Assembly: GCF_016722925.1 (NCBI RefSeq)
Contig: NZ_JAEQNC010000008.1
Span: 186,001 to 250,000 of the forward strand
DNA: 64,000 bases
Reading direction: 5' to 3'
Source of the DNA: Phytoamicus setariae
GTDB lineage: Bacteria; Pseudomonadota; Alphaproteobacteria; Rhizobiales; Rhizobiaceae
Part shown: in pieces, positions 1 to 7,443 of the stretch
Layout: every line of letters starts with the position of its first letter
How positions within the stretch are numbered: the first letter of the stretch is position 1
Notes under the pieces: model-generated
Told to the model about the DNA's origin: nothing
The model's database searches: none
Seen by the model: the letters and a program-made list of their open reading frames with translations, nothing else
Program-made: the position numbers and the translations under genes

Positions 1-370
1 GCCGGGAGGCGTAGAGTTCATCGGCGACCATGCTGGCCACGCGACCGCCCATCGATTTGCCGCCGATGATCAACGGGGTTTTTGCATCAAGAGCCGCAAT
101 CGCTGCCAGGTACTCTCCCTTCAGAGTTTCTGCTTTCGGTGGAGGCTTGCGCGTGCCGGCGTTTCGGCGGGCTGCCATGTAGCCGAACTCAAATCGCGCG
201 ACGCGAAAACCGGTAGCAACAAGCGCTGCGGTAGCGGCAGTCATCGCTGCCGAATCCATCGGCGCGCCTGCACCATGCGCGAGCAGGATTGTCACGCGAG
301 CATGATCGAGTCCATCAACGAGAAACATTTGATGCAAAAGGCTCTCCATCGCTAAAAACTTACCGTTCAT
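1..370 (-). CDS. Alpha/beta hydrolase (KANL3/Tex30-like), partial, runs off the left edge
   Basis: The minus-strand frame translates from the window edge as a small alpha/beta hydrolase. An oxyanion-region motif (LLAHGAGAPMDS) is followed by EFGYMAARR and then the nucleophile elbow GGKSMGG, whose Ser is the presumed catalytic residue. This pattern is typical of the dienelactone-hydrolase-like KANL3/Tex30 family found in many Proteobacteria; the substrate is unknown. The acid and His of the triad lie beyond the window. Two in-frame ATGs fit the start (first base at 370 or 349); neither has a strong ribosome site, so 370 is given as the longest. It is followed downstream by debris of an integrase. 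Confidence 0.7.
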   Translation of the reverse strand, partial: MNGKFLAMESLLHQMFLVDGLDHARVTILLAHGAGAPMDSAAMTAATAALVATGFRVARFEFGYMAARRNAGTRKPPPKAETLKGEYLAAIAALDAKTPLIIGGKSMGGRVASMVADELYASR

Positions 371-412
371 CAGGCCCGTGACAATCTTGGTCGCAGCAAT
401 GCCCTGGACGTA

Positions 413-1185
413 TCACAAACCGGCTGCCTTGGTGAGATTAATCCTGAACCGGTCGGGTCGGCGCTGATACTTGCGCGTCATTTCTGCCGATGCATGCCCA
501 AGCTGCTTTTGCACATAGCGTTCGTCGACCTCGGCCGACGAAGCGAGACCCGCGCCTAGCGAATGGCCGGCAAATTTCTGCGCTCGTTCGGCTTCGCTGA
601 GATCACCGCGCACGCCCGCCGCCAGCGCTGGGCGCTTTACCAGCTTTGCCACTTCCTGATCATGCAGGCGATCGGGGCCGACAGCCTTGCCTTGCCCGGT
701 CACGCGGCGAAAAATCGGGCCATGGTGAATTTTTGCGAGTTTGAGCCAAGTCTGGACGGCAACAACCGGGCAGGTGGCATCGGATGAGCCACGACCAATC
801 TCGACTTCGCGCCACCCAGTCTTTTCCCGGATCGTGAGCGGAATGCCCTTATCCAAAATCTCGATCCAGCCCGAACAATCGTCGGTTTGGTCGCGACTGA
901 CGTCAAGGTCGACGATTTCAGAGCGTCGTAAGCCGCCGGCAAATCCCACAGCAGCATGGCGCGATCCCGCAAGCCTCGCAGAGTGCCACGGTCGAGCGTT
1001 TCAAGCATGGCCAGGATGTCTTCTGGCAGCACGGCTTCCTTCTGGCGGGGAGGGGATGCATGCGTGTTGCGGATACCGGCGAGCACGGTTGCAATATGCC
1101 GATCCTTCCGGTCCAACGACAAGCCGCGCTGGGAAAAATTCCAGATGAGCGAGGACAGCCGCCTTTCGATCGTCGCCACCGAATT
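413..1185 (-). pseudogene. Tyrosine recombinase (phage-type integrase), frameshifted and inactive
   Basis: Two overlapping frames together give one integrase. The upstream frame holds the SAM-like core-binding part (TIERRLSSLIWNFSQRG, then KDRHIATVLAGIRNTH, EAVLPEDILAMLETLDR, LRGLRDRAMLLW). The catalytic part continues in another frame from about position 950 (GFAGGLRRSEIVDLD). Near 945-955 one base appears to be missing. The first catalytic Arg is present (GLRRSE). The second-Arg box reads HSLGAGLAS where the family has HSLRAG, so that Arg is replaced by Gly. The late His and the Tyr nucleophile remain (LGHASAEMTRKYQRR). The 5' end is lost near 1185-1200, where an unrelated remnant begins. 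It is therefore dead on two counts, frameshift and active-site loss. No att site could be identified nearby. Confidence 0.85.
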
Positions 1186-1218
1186 CGGTTGCTGCTCGCC
1201 CGGAGTTACTCCCCCCCG

Positions 1219-1353
1219 AAGCCGGGCGCGCCTTACACCTATGTGACGACGAAGCACTTCCTTTGCGCATTCGGCTTCGACACGCTGCGTGACCTTCCGG
1301 ACATCGGGGCGATGGAGGATGCAGGACTGTTGAGCCGCCGGCCGATAGAGTGA
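1219..1353 (+). pseudogene. ScpB-like C-terminal remnant
   Basis: A short plus-strand stretch ending in TGA translates as KPGAPYTYVTTKHFLCAFGF followed by DTLRDLPDIGAMEDAGLLSR. From memory of the family this matches the second winged-helix end of segregation/condensation protein B (ScpB), in which a YxTTxxFLxxFGL segment is followed by LxDLPxxxxLxxAGLL. Nothing ScpB-like precedes it; it is cut off at the point where the inverted integrase remnant begins. I read it as a leftover of a plasmid- or element-borne scpB-like gene. Family identity rests on about 40 residues. Confidence 0.55.
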
Positions 1354-1880
1354 AAGGTATCGGGCGCAGCACTATTACGCCTGTAGGTGGCATAGAGGTC
1401 AAAGCGTCAGCGACGGTTTCCGCGGCTGATTTCAAGGGGGCACAGACTTCCGTTTGGGTGTCGTGCTCTACGACGGCGATGCAGTTCTCCCCTTTAGGGA
1501 CCGCCTCTGCGCCGCGCCGCTCTCAGGCCTTTGGAGCTAGGCAATCTGGCTACCGAAACCATCATCAATTAGGACCTCCGTTCGAATTCCCTGAAAGCGG
1601 GCTCAGGCTGCGGAGCTGACTTCCGCATTGGCCAGCTTGGCTTGGTACGAAGTACCTCAACCACAGGATTGTTGGTCGTGGTTCCGTTCCTCTCACGCGA
1701 TATTGCCTAGGTCGGTTTTCCACCATCGAACCAAAGGCCGGGCCACGACAGTTCCGCCTATTTCACAATTGCTAAGTTGTGCAGAAGATTCCTTCCGCTT
1801 CTGTGCGGAAAATAGAAACTCATTTCTCGTTTCATAGCATCATATAATACATAAAAAATATAGAAAATATGTTTTAAGGA
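1354..1880. other. Non-coding stretch, no supported gene
   Basis: About 530 bases between the scpB-like remnant and the first ABC transporter gene. Open frames here are short, with no recognisable domain or ribosome site. The last 100 bases are clearly AT-richer (runs around 1840-1870) and probably carry the promoter of the downstream operon. I see no tRNA, repeat or attachment site. Confidence 0.5.
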
Positions 1881-1887
1881 TTTGGCA

Positions 1888-2730
1888 ATGGCAATTGAAA
1901 CTGTTGACCCGCACGACGGGTGGATGTCGAATTCCCGTTTGCCGGACGGAGCTGTGGCCGGCACTCTGCGTTTGCTGGAGCCGGTGTTTCGCAATTGTCT
2001 GGCGATCGCCCTTTTCCTTCTGCTTTGGGAACTGGCCCCACGCGTCGGCTTGATCAACCGGACGTTTCTGCCACCCTTTTCCGAGATCATCGTCAAGGGC
2101 GTCGAGTATGCGTGGTCCGGCCAATTGCTGCCGCAGATACTGGTGAGTGTCGGCCGGGCGGCAGGCGGGTTTAGCTTGGGCGTCGTGACCGCGGTTCCAC
2201 TTGGGATATTGCTCGGTTGGTACAGGCCGCTTGAAGCCTACCTCAACCCGCTGCTGCAACTGCTGCGCCAGACCAATCCGGTGTCGCTCTTTCCGGCCTT
2301 CATCTTGTTCTTCGGGATCGGATATTTCACAAATGTGGCGATCATCTATTGGGTGGTGGTCTGGCCGATCCTGCTCGGCACGACGAGCGGCGTGCGCTAT
2401 GTCGACCCATTGTTGGTTAAATACGCACGCTCCGTGGGACTCTCCGACTGGCAACTGCTTCTCAAGGTGGTACTGCCGTCGTCAGTGCCATCGATCATCA
2501 CGGGCATGCGGCTGGCAGTCACCTATTCTTTCCTGATGCTTGTCGTTTCGGAGATGGTCGGGGCGTCGAGCGGCCTTGGCTACATGATCGTCAATGCTCA
2601 ATACTTGCTGAGCATTCACCTCCTCTATGTCGGCGTCATCGTCCTTGCCCTCCTGGGCATCGCCAGCAACTGGCTTCTGGTTGGGCTGGAACGCCGCCTG
2701 ACCTCATGGAAGCAGGACATCAATCCCTGA
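1888..2730 (+). CDS. ABC transporter permease, nitrate/sulfonate/taurine (SsuC/TauC) type
   Basis: Inner-membrane subunit of an importer, about 280 residues as usual for SsuC/TauC. Several hydrophobic segments begin near residue 30 (NCLAIALFLLLWELAPRVGL). The permease-ATPase coupling loop is visible as the EAA-type motif around KYARSVGLSDWQLLLKVVLP. An in-frame TTG lies 6 bases upstream, but AAGGA at 1876-1880 is correctly spaced for the ATG at 1888. It is first in a three-gene set with a periplasmic binding protein and an ATPase. The substrate cannot be read from the sequence; taurine, sulfonates, nitrate and pyrimidine-like compounds all use this class. Confidence 0.9.
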   Translation: MAIETVDPHDGWMSNSRLPDGAVAGTLRLLEPVFRNCLAIALFLLLWELAPRVGLINRTFLPPFSEIIVKGVEYAWSGQLLPQILVSVGRAAGGFSLGVVTAVPLGILLGWYRPLEAYLNPLLQLLRQTNPVSLFPAFILFFGIGYFTNVAIIYWVVVWPILLGTTSGVRYVDPLLVKYARSVGLSDWQLLLKVVLPSSVPSIITGMRLAVTYSFLMLVVSEMVGASSGLGYMIVNAQYLLSIHLLYVGVIVLALLGIASNWLLVGLERRLTSWKQDINP

Positions 2731-2792
2731 ACCAAAACCATTCCGGCAAGCGCTAACCTTCCACGTCGGCCGGCAACCAAGGAGATGAATAA

Positions 2793-3839
2793 ATGAAATT
2801 CAACGTCACGAAAATCCGGGCGACCCTGGCAACGGTCTCCGTCGCCGTCATGCTATCCACATCTGGCCTTGCCCAGGCCGCGGAACTGCAAACCGCCAAG
2901 ATCTTCTATCCCGGAGCTTTCGGCTGGGCTGGGGGCTTCGAACTTGTCGAAGTTGCCGATGCCAAGGGCTTCTTCAAGAAGCACGGCATCGACGCACAAT
3001 TGACCACATTGCCGTGGGATCAGTACACCGTCGCACTTGATAGCGGTGCCATCGATTTTGCGCCCTATGCGGATTATGCCTACTTCATCAATGTCTACGA
3101 CAAGGGCGTCAAAGCCAAGGAGGTCGTGTCCTCGACGCTACCTTTCGATCCGCGCAATGCTGGAGATGCGCTTGTCGTCGACGCAAGTGGCCCAATCAAG
3201 AGTGGCGAGGACTTGAAGGGCAAGAAAATCGGCACAGTCAATCCGAGTTTTTCGGGCGTTTGGTTCGTGCTGGATTGGTTGGGAAAGAAGGGGATAACCA
3301 AGGACGACGTGACAATCGTTACCATTCCTCAGGCGCAGCTCGAGCAGGTGCTGAAACAGGGTGGCGTCGATGCCATCATTGCCTATTCGCCGTTGGATGC
3401 CGAACTTCGCCGCCGCAAGGATGAAGGGTTTCGCGAGTTGTTCCAATGGACCGACGTTGCCGGCAGGCCGGTACTGCGCGGCGGCACAATGGCGTCCGAA
3501 AAGACCATTGCGGAACGGCCTGATCTGGTGAAGGGTTACGTAGCGGCCATCGCAGAAGCTGCGGACTGGGCGAATGGGCATCCGGCTGATGTCGTCAAGC
3601 TCGGCATTGAGCGCGGCCGTATTGCCGCCGATCTCGCTCCCTACATCTATACCCGTGACGGCAAGGGTGACTACAGCACGCTTTCATGGTCGACGCATGG
3701 CCTGAATAAAGAGGCAGATATTGCTTTCTGGCTTGATGTGGTCGAACGCGCCGGCATCGTGCCGAAGGGCAGGCACAAGCCTTCGGATTTCTATACCAAC
3801 GAGTTCAATCCCCACGCCGACAAGACAGCGTCGAACTGA
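2793..3839 (+). CDS. ABC transporter substrate-binding protein, NMT1/SsuA-like
   Basis: Periplasmic binding protein of 348 residues. A cleavable signal peptide ends around residue 29 (STSGLAQAAEL). The mature protein opens with the family layout: ligand-facing FYPGAFGWAGGFELVEVADA, then KGFFKKHGIDAQL and a PWDQYTVALDSGAIDFAPY segment. Domain 2 begins near DLKGKKIGTVNPSFSGVWF. SsuA/TauA/NMT1-fold proteins bind small anions, thiamine precursors or pyrimidine derivatives. A ribosome site (AAGGAG) precedes the ATG. It lies 62 bases after the permease and 77 before the ATPase, so the three form one operon. Ligand unknown. Confidence 0.88.
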   Translation: MKFNVTKIRATLATVSVAVMLSTSGLAQAAELQTAKIFYPGAFGWAGGFELVEVADAKGFFKKHGIDAQLTTLPWDQYTVALDSGAIDFAPYADYAYFINVYDKGVKAKEVVSSTLPFDPRNAGDALVVDASGPIKSGEDLKGKKIGTVNPSFSGVWFVLDWLGKKGITKDDVTIVTIPQAQLEQVLKQGGVDAIIAYSPLDAELRRRKDEGFRELFQWTDVAGRPVLRGGTMASEKTIAERPDLVKGYVAAIAEAADWANGHPADVVKLGIERGRIAADLAPYIYTRDGKGDYSTLSWSTHGLNKEADIAFWLDVVERAGIVPKGRHKPSDFYTNEFNPHADKTASN

Positions 3840-3856
3840 AGCCAGTTGAAGAGGAG

Positions 3857-3880
3857 CCGCGTCCGGCAGCCTGGACGCGG
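3857..3880 (+). other. Intercistronic hairpin between binding-protein and ATPase genes
   Basis: A perfect 8-bp inverted repeat (CCGCGTCC / GGACGCGG) with an 8-base loop follows the binding-protein stop codon and has no U-run. In ABC operons such a hairpin often protects the upstream mRNA or partly stops transcription, giving more binding protein than ATPase. That role is inferred. Confidence 0.5.
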
Positions 3881-3916
3881 TCCCGTCTCTTAACGATCCA
3901 CGCGAAAGATCCTCCC

Positions 3917-4729
3917 ATGAGCAGCGCCATCAGCATTCAGAATGTCGGTAAGACCTTCACGGTCGCCGGCGGCCCGGAAAACCACGGTAAGCCGCAAACC
4001 TTCACGGCGCTTGCCGATATCAATCTGGACGTCAGGGCCGGTGAGTTCGTTTCTGTCGTCGGGCCCAGTGGCTGTGGCAAATCCACTCTGCTGGATCTAC
4101 TTGGTGGGCTTGCGACCCCCTCGTCCGGAAAAATCCTGATCGACGGCCAGCCGATCAAGGGGCCGGCGCTCGATCGTGGCATCGTCTTTCAGCAGTACGC
4201 GCTCTTTCCGTGGAAATCGGCGCTCAAGAACATTGAATTCGGCCTGGAGATCAAAGGCGTCGCGAAGACCGAGCGCAGTCGCATCGCGCTGCATTTTCTC
4301 GACATGGTCGGCTTGTCGGAATTTGCCGACCGCTATCCGCACGAACTGTCCGGTGGCATGAAGCAGCGCGTCGCGATTGCCCGCAGCCTGGCCTACGATC
4401 CCGGGGTACTGCTGATGGACGAACCGTTCGCCGCGCTCGACGCCCAAACCCGCGAAACCTTGCAGGAGGAGCTACTGCGGATCTGGGAGCGGTCTGGCAA
4501 GACCATTATCTTCATCACCCATGGCATCGAGGAAGCGATCTACCTCGGCCAGCGCGTTGCGGTCATGTCGGCCAAGCCTGGGCGGATCAAGGCAATCCTA
4601 GACATTCCTTTCAAATCTAGGACCAGTGAGAACGATCTGCGCTCGACACCGGAATTTGCGGCATTGCGCCATCAGGTCTGGGGTCTCTTGCACAGTGGCG
4701 CAGCCCAGCATGCCGCCAGGGCCGCATGA
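3917..4729 (+). CDS. ABC transporter ATPase, SsuB/TauB type
   Basis: Cytoplasmic ATPase of 270 residues that should power the permease and binding protein just upstream. Walker A is GPSGCGKST, the Q-loop region FQQYALFPW, the signature LSGGMKQR, Walker B VLLMDEPFAALD, and the switch His lies in FITHGIEEA. The length and the post-switch segment (QRVAVMSAKPGRIKAILDIP) are typical of the nitrate/sulfonate/taurine subfamily rather than the sugar subfamily, since no TOBE extension is present. Residues 18-28 carry a small insertion (AGGPENHGKPQ) before the first beta strand. The operon ends here and meets the convergent LysR gene 60 bases later. Confidence 0.92.
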   Translation: MSSAISIQNVGKTFTVAGGPENHGKPQTFTALADINLDVRAGEFVSVVGPSGCGKSTLLDLLGGLATPSSGKILIDGQPIKGPALDRGIVFQQYALFPWKSALKNIEFGLEIKGVAKTERSRIALHFLDMVGLSEFADRYPHELSGGMKQRVAIARSLAYDPGVLLMDEPFAALDAQTRETLQEELLRIWERSGKTIIFITHGIEEAIYLGQRVAVMSAKPGRIKAILDIPFKSRTSENDLRSTPEFAALRHQVWGLLHSGAAQHAARAA

Positions 4730-4789
4730 GACCTGCAAAGGCTTCTCCGTTTTCGTCATGAACACCGTCGCGCCATTGGCGCCGATCTC

Positions 4790-5689
4790 TTAACCTCGGC
4801 TGCGCGAACAGACCTCTCGAAGGCACTCTCGCAGCCATCGATGGCCCGGATCTGCGTCCAGCCGGGGATGCCAGAGCATCGACACCGTGAACTCCGGCAT
4901 CGGAAATGGCAGCGCAAAGCTATGCATGCCAGCGCGGAGGTGTTGGGTATGCTTTTCGGCCACGGTAGCGACAAGGTCGGTAGAGCGGCAAAGAGAAAGG
5001 GCGGTTGAATAGCCATCGACGATCGTTGCAACGTCGCGCTCCAATCCAAGGTGCAAAAGAGCTTCGTCGATTGGACCCTTTGCAAGGCCGCGCCGCGAGA
5101 CTGACACATGCCTGTTCGCGGCGTACAGCGGGGCTGTGATCTCACTGTCAGCCAACGGGTGCGTAGCGCGTATGACCCCGATGAACCTATCGCGGAACAG
5201 GGCCTGGGAACGCACCTCCGGACTTGTCGCCTTGCCGACAACACCGGTTTCGAGATCGACCGTACCTTCGCGCAAGGGAGCACTGTCCTTGTTTGGCTTC
5301 TGCACAAAGCGAAGCTGGACGCCTGGGGCTTCCTTCTGGATGCGGGCAATCAGGCTCGGGCCGAAGTTTTCAACGAACCCATCACTGGTACGCAGTGTAA
5401 ACGTCCGCACGAGACGACCGAGGTCAAGTCTTTCTGCTGGACGCAGGACCGCCTCGGCCTCGTCCACAATCCTGCCGACCCGCTCGCGCAGCTCAATGGC
5501 CCGCGGTGTCGGAACGAGTCCGCGACCAGCCCTTACCAACAATGGATCACCTGTCGTCTCGCGCAGCCGGGCCAGTGCCCGGCTCATGGCGGATGGGCTT
5601 AACCGCAGTCGGTAGGCGGCACGCGCCACGCTGCCTTCTGCAAGCAGGACATCGAGGGTGAAGAGCAGGTTGAGATCGGGTTTGGACAT
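4790..5689 (-). CDS. LysR-family transcriptional regulator
   Basis: 299 residues. The N-terminal winged helix-turn-helix is clear (NLLFTLDVLLAEGSVARAAY, then LSPSAMSRALARLRE). The rest is the two-lobed effector-binding domain, with the start of lobe one at RTFTLRTSDGFVENFGPSLI. The closest style is the NodD/SyrM/PcpR-like branch with an N-terminal KPDLNLL. It is transcribed away from the 14-TM efflux gene; in such pairs the regulator usually controls its neighbour, and two dyads lie in the shared intergenic region. The effector is unknown. Confidence 0.9.
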   Translation of the reverse strand: MSKPDLNLLFTLDVLLAEGSVARAAYRLRLSPSAMSRALARLRETTGDPLLVRAGRGLVPTPRAIELRERVGRIVDEAEAVLRPAERLDLGRLVRTFTLRTSDGFVENFGPSLIARIQKEAPGVQLRFVQKPNKDSAPLREGTVDLETGVVGKATSPEVRSQALFRDRFIGVIRATHPLADSEITAPLYAANRHVSVSRRGLAKGPIDEALLHLGLERDVATIVDGYSTALSLCRSTDLVATVAEKHTQHLRAGMHSFALPFPMPEFTVSMLWHPRLDADPGHRWLRECLREVCSRSRG

Positions 5690-5760
5690 GCGTCTTCATA
5701 GCACGCATATCGAATGATGTGGCGTCTAACGCACGAATACAATGCAAACGATGCGTATTC
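5688..5760. promoter_or_regulatory. Probable LysR operator region with two dyads
   Basis: Between the divergent lysR and MFS genes there are two perfect 6-bp dyads: ATGCGT-N9-ACGCAT at 5688-5708, overlapping the lysR start codon, and GAATAC-N14-GTATTC at 5735-5760. The first has the size expected of a LysR binding site and would let the regulator repress its own gene. Assignment is by position and symmetry only. Confidence 0.45.
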
Positions 5761-5827
5761 CGCCATCTATTGCGAGGGACTACGCTTCTTGCAGCCTCAT
5801 ATCAGGGGCGATTTGAAAGGAAGCATC

Positions 5828-7273
5828 GTGACGGAAGTGGCTACGGACCAGCAAGGCAATGGAGGTACACCGCTAAGTCCAACAGCGCGTTGGGCGCTAT
5901 CGGCGCTGTCGATCTCGATGTTTCTGTCATCACTCGGCACAAGCATAGCCAATGTTGGATTGCCCACGCTGGCCGAAGCGTTCGATGCCTCGTTCCAGCA
6001 GGTACAGTGGGCTGTTCTGGCCTATCTTCTGTCCATCACCACGCTGATCGTCAGCGTTGGCCGGCTGGGCGATATGATTGGCCGGCGACGGCTGCTGCTT
6101 GCCGGGATAGGCCTCTTCACCGCCGCATCGGTCGCCGCAGGGGTTGCACCTGCATTGTGGGTGCTTGTTGCCGCCAGGGCCATGCAAGGGGCGGGTGCAG
6201 CCATCATGATGGCAATGACAATGGCCTTTGTGGGTGAGATCGTCCCGAAGGCGAAGACAGGGACCGCAATGGGGCTTCTCGGAACCATGTCTGCGATTGG
6301 CACGGCCGTTGGCCCATCCCTGGGCGGGCTACTGATCGCCAGCTGCGGTTGGCGGGCAATCTTTCTTGTCAATCTTCCGCTCGGAATCCTGGCATTTTTC
6401 CTGGCTCTGACAAAACTGCCGAACGACGGCTTGCCGAACAAGGGGCGAACCAGCTTCGACACCGCCGGCACGCTCCTGCTTGCTCTTACACTCGCCGCAT
6501 ATGCACTGGCCATGACCACGGGCGGGGGCAGCTTCGGACCACAGAACATGGCCCTGCTTGTGGCCGCCGCCGTTGGTCTAGCCACCTTTGTATTTGTCGA
6601 GATGCGAGTGGCGTCGCCTTTGATCCGCCTGGCGATGCTGCGCGAGACGAGCCTGATCGTGGGCCTGGCGACAAGCACAATGGTCTCCACCGTGATGATG
6701 GCGACTTTGGTGGTGGGTCCCTTTTACCTTGTCCGTGGCCTCAGCCTCGATGCCGCCGCCGCTGGGCTCGTCTTGTCGGTTGGCCCGTTTGTCGCCGCGC
6801 TGACTGCCGTCCCGGCCGGCCGCATTGCCGATCGCCTCGGCGCACAAAGGGTGCTGGTGGCAGGCCTCATCTTCGTGTTGATAGGCTGCCTGTTTCTCTC
6901 GATTTTGCCAGAGACGCTCGGCGTTCCCGGCTACGTTGTACCCATCTCCGTCATCACGTTCGGCTATTCGCTTTTTCAAACCGCCAACAACACATCTGTC
7001 ATGAGCGACGTTCGGGCGGATCAACGTGGCGTGGTTTCCGGATTGCTCAATCTGTCTCGTAATCTGGGACTGGTCACCGGCGCGTCCGTGATGGGCGCTG
7101 TCTTCTCGTTTGCCTCGGGTGGAGCAGACGTAACGACTGCCACGGCGGTGGTCGTGGCACCGGCCATGCGTACAACATTCACAATCGCGACGGCGCTTAT
7201 TTCAGTGGCGCTCGCAATTGCGGTCGCAGGGCATACATTCGTGACAATGCGCTCCGCTCGCGACGTTTCCTGA
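5828..7273 (+). CDS. MFS efflux transporter, DHA2 (EmrB/QacA) 14-TM family
   Basis: Inner-membrane drug:H+ antiporter-like protein. Fourteen hydrophobic stretches fit DHA2. The TM2-3 loop motif A is GRLGDMIGRRRLL, and TM5 holds the antiporter motif region GTAMGLLGTMSAIGTAVGPSLGG. The reading frame is open from 5714, but a GTG at 5828 has AAAGGAAG just upstream and gives 481 residues with a short cytoplasmic N-terminus; I prefer it. It is divergent from the LysR gene, which probably controls it. Exported compound unknown. Confidence 0.88.
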   Translation: MTEVATDQQGNGGTPLSPTARWALSALSISMFLSSLGTSIANVGLPTLAEAFDASFQQVQWAVLAYLLSITTLIVSVGRLGDMIGRRRLLLAGIGLFTAASVAAGVAPALWVLVAARAMQGAGAAIMMAMTMAFVGEIVPKAKTGTAMGLLGTMSAIGTAVGPSLGGLLIASCGWRAIFLVNLPLGILAFFLALTKLPNDGLPNKGRTSFDTAGTLLLALTLAAYALAMTTGGGSFGPQNMALLVAAAVGLATFVFVEMRVASPLIRLAMLRETSLIVGLATSTMVSTVMMATLVVGPFYLVRGLSLDAAAAGLVLSVGPFVAALTAVPAGRIADRLGAQRVLVAGLIFVLIGCLFLSILPETLGVPGYVVPISVITFGYSLFQTANNTSVMSDVRADQRGVVSGLLNLSRNLGLVTGASVMGAVFSFASGGADVTTATAVVVAPAMRTTFTIATALISVALAIAVAGHTFVTMRSARDVS

Positions 7274-7443
7274 GGACCAACGCCGTCCATCTTCCAAGCT
7301 GCGCCTCCCTTTCAAATGGGCGGCGCAATCGGCATAAATAAGTAAAATCTAAATTAAATAGGCGATTGCATGGGGGTGCGCTAGAATGAGCCGGATCGCT
7401 GGTATCCCAGCCCTGGGATGGCGCATGCTTTGTTGGAAAACCG

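Noticed and set aside
1350-1837. Short plus-strand frames between the scpB-like remnant and the first ABC gene
   Set aside because: No ribosome site, no hydrophobic or domain pattern.
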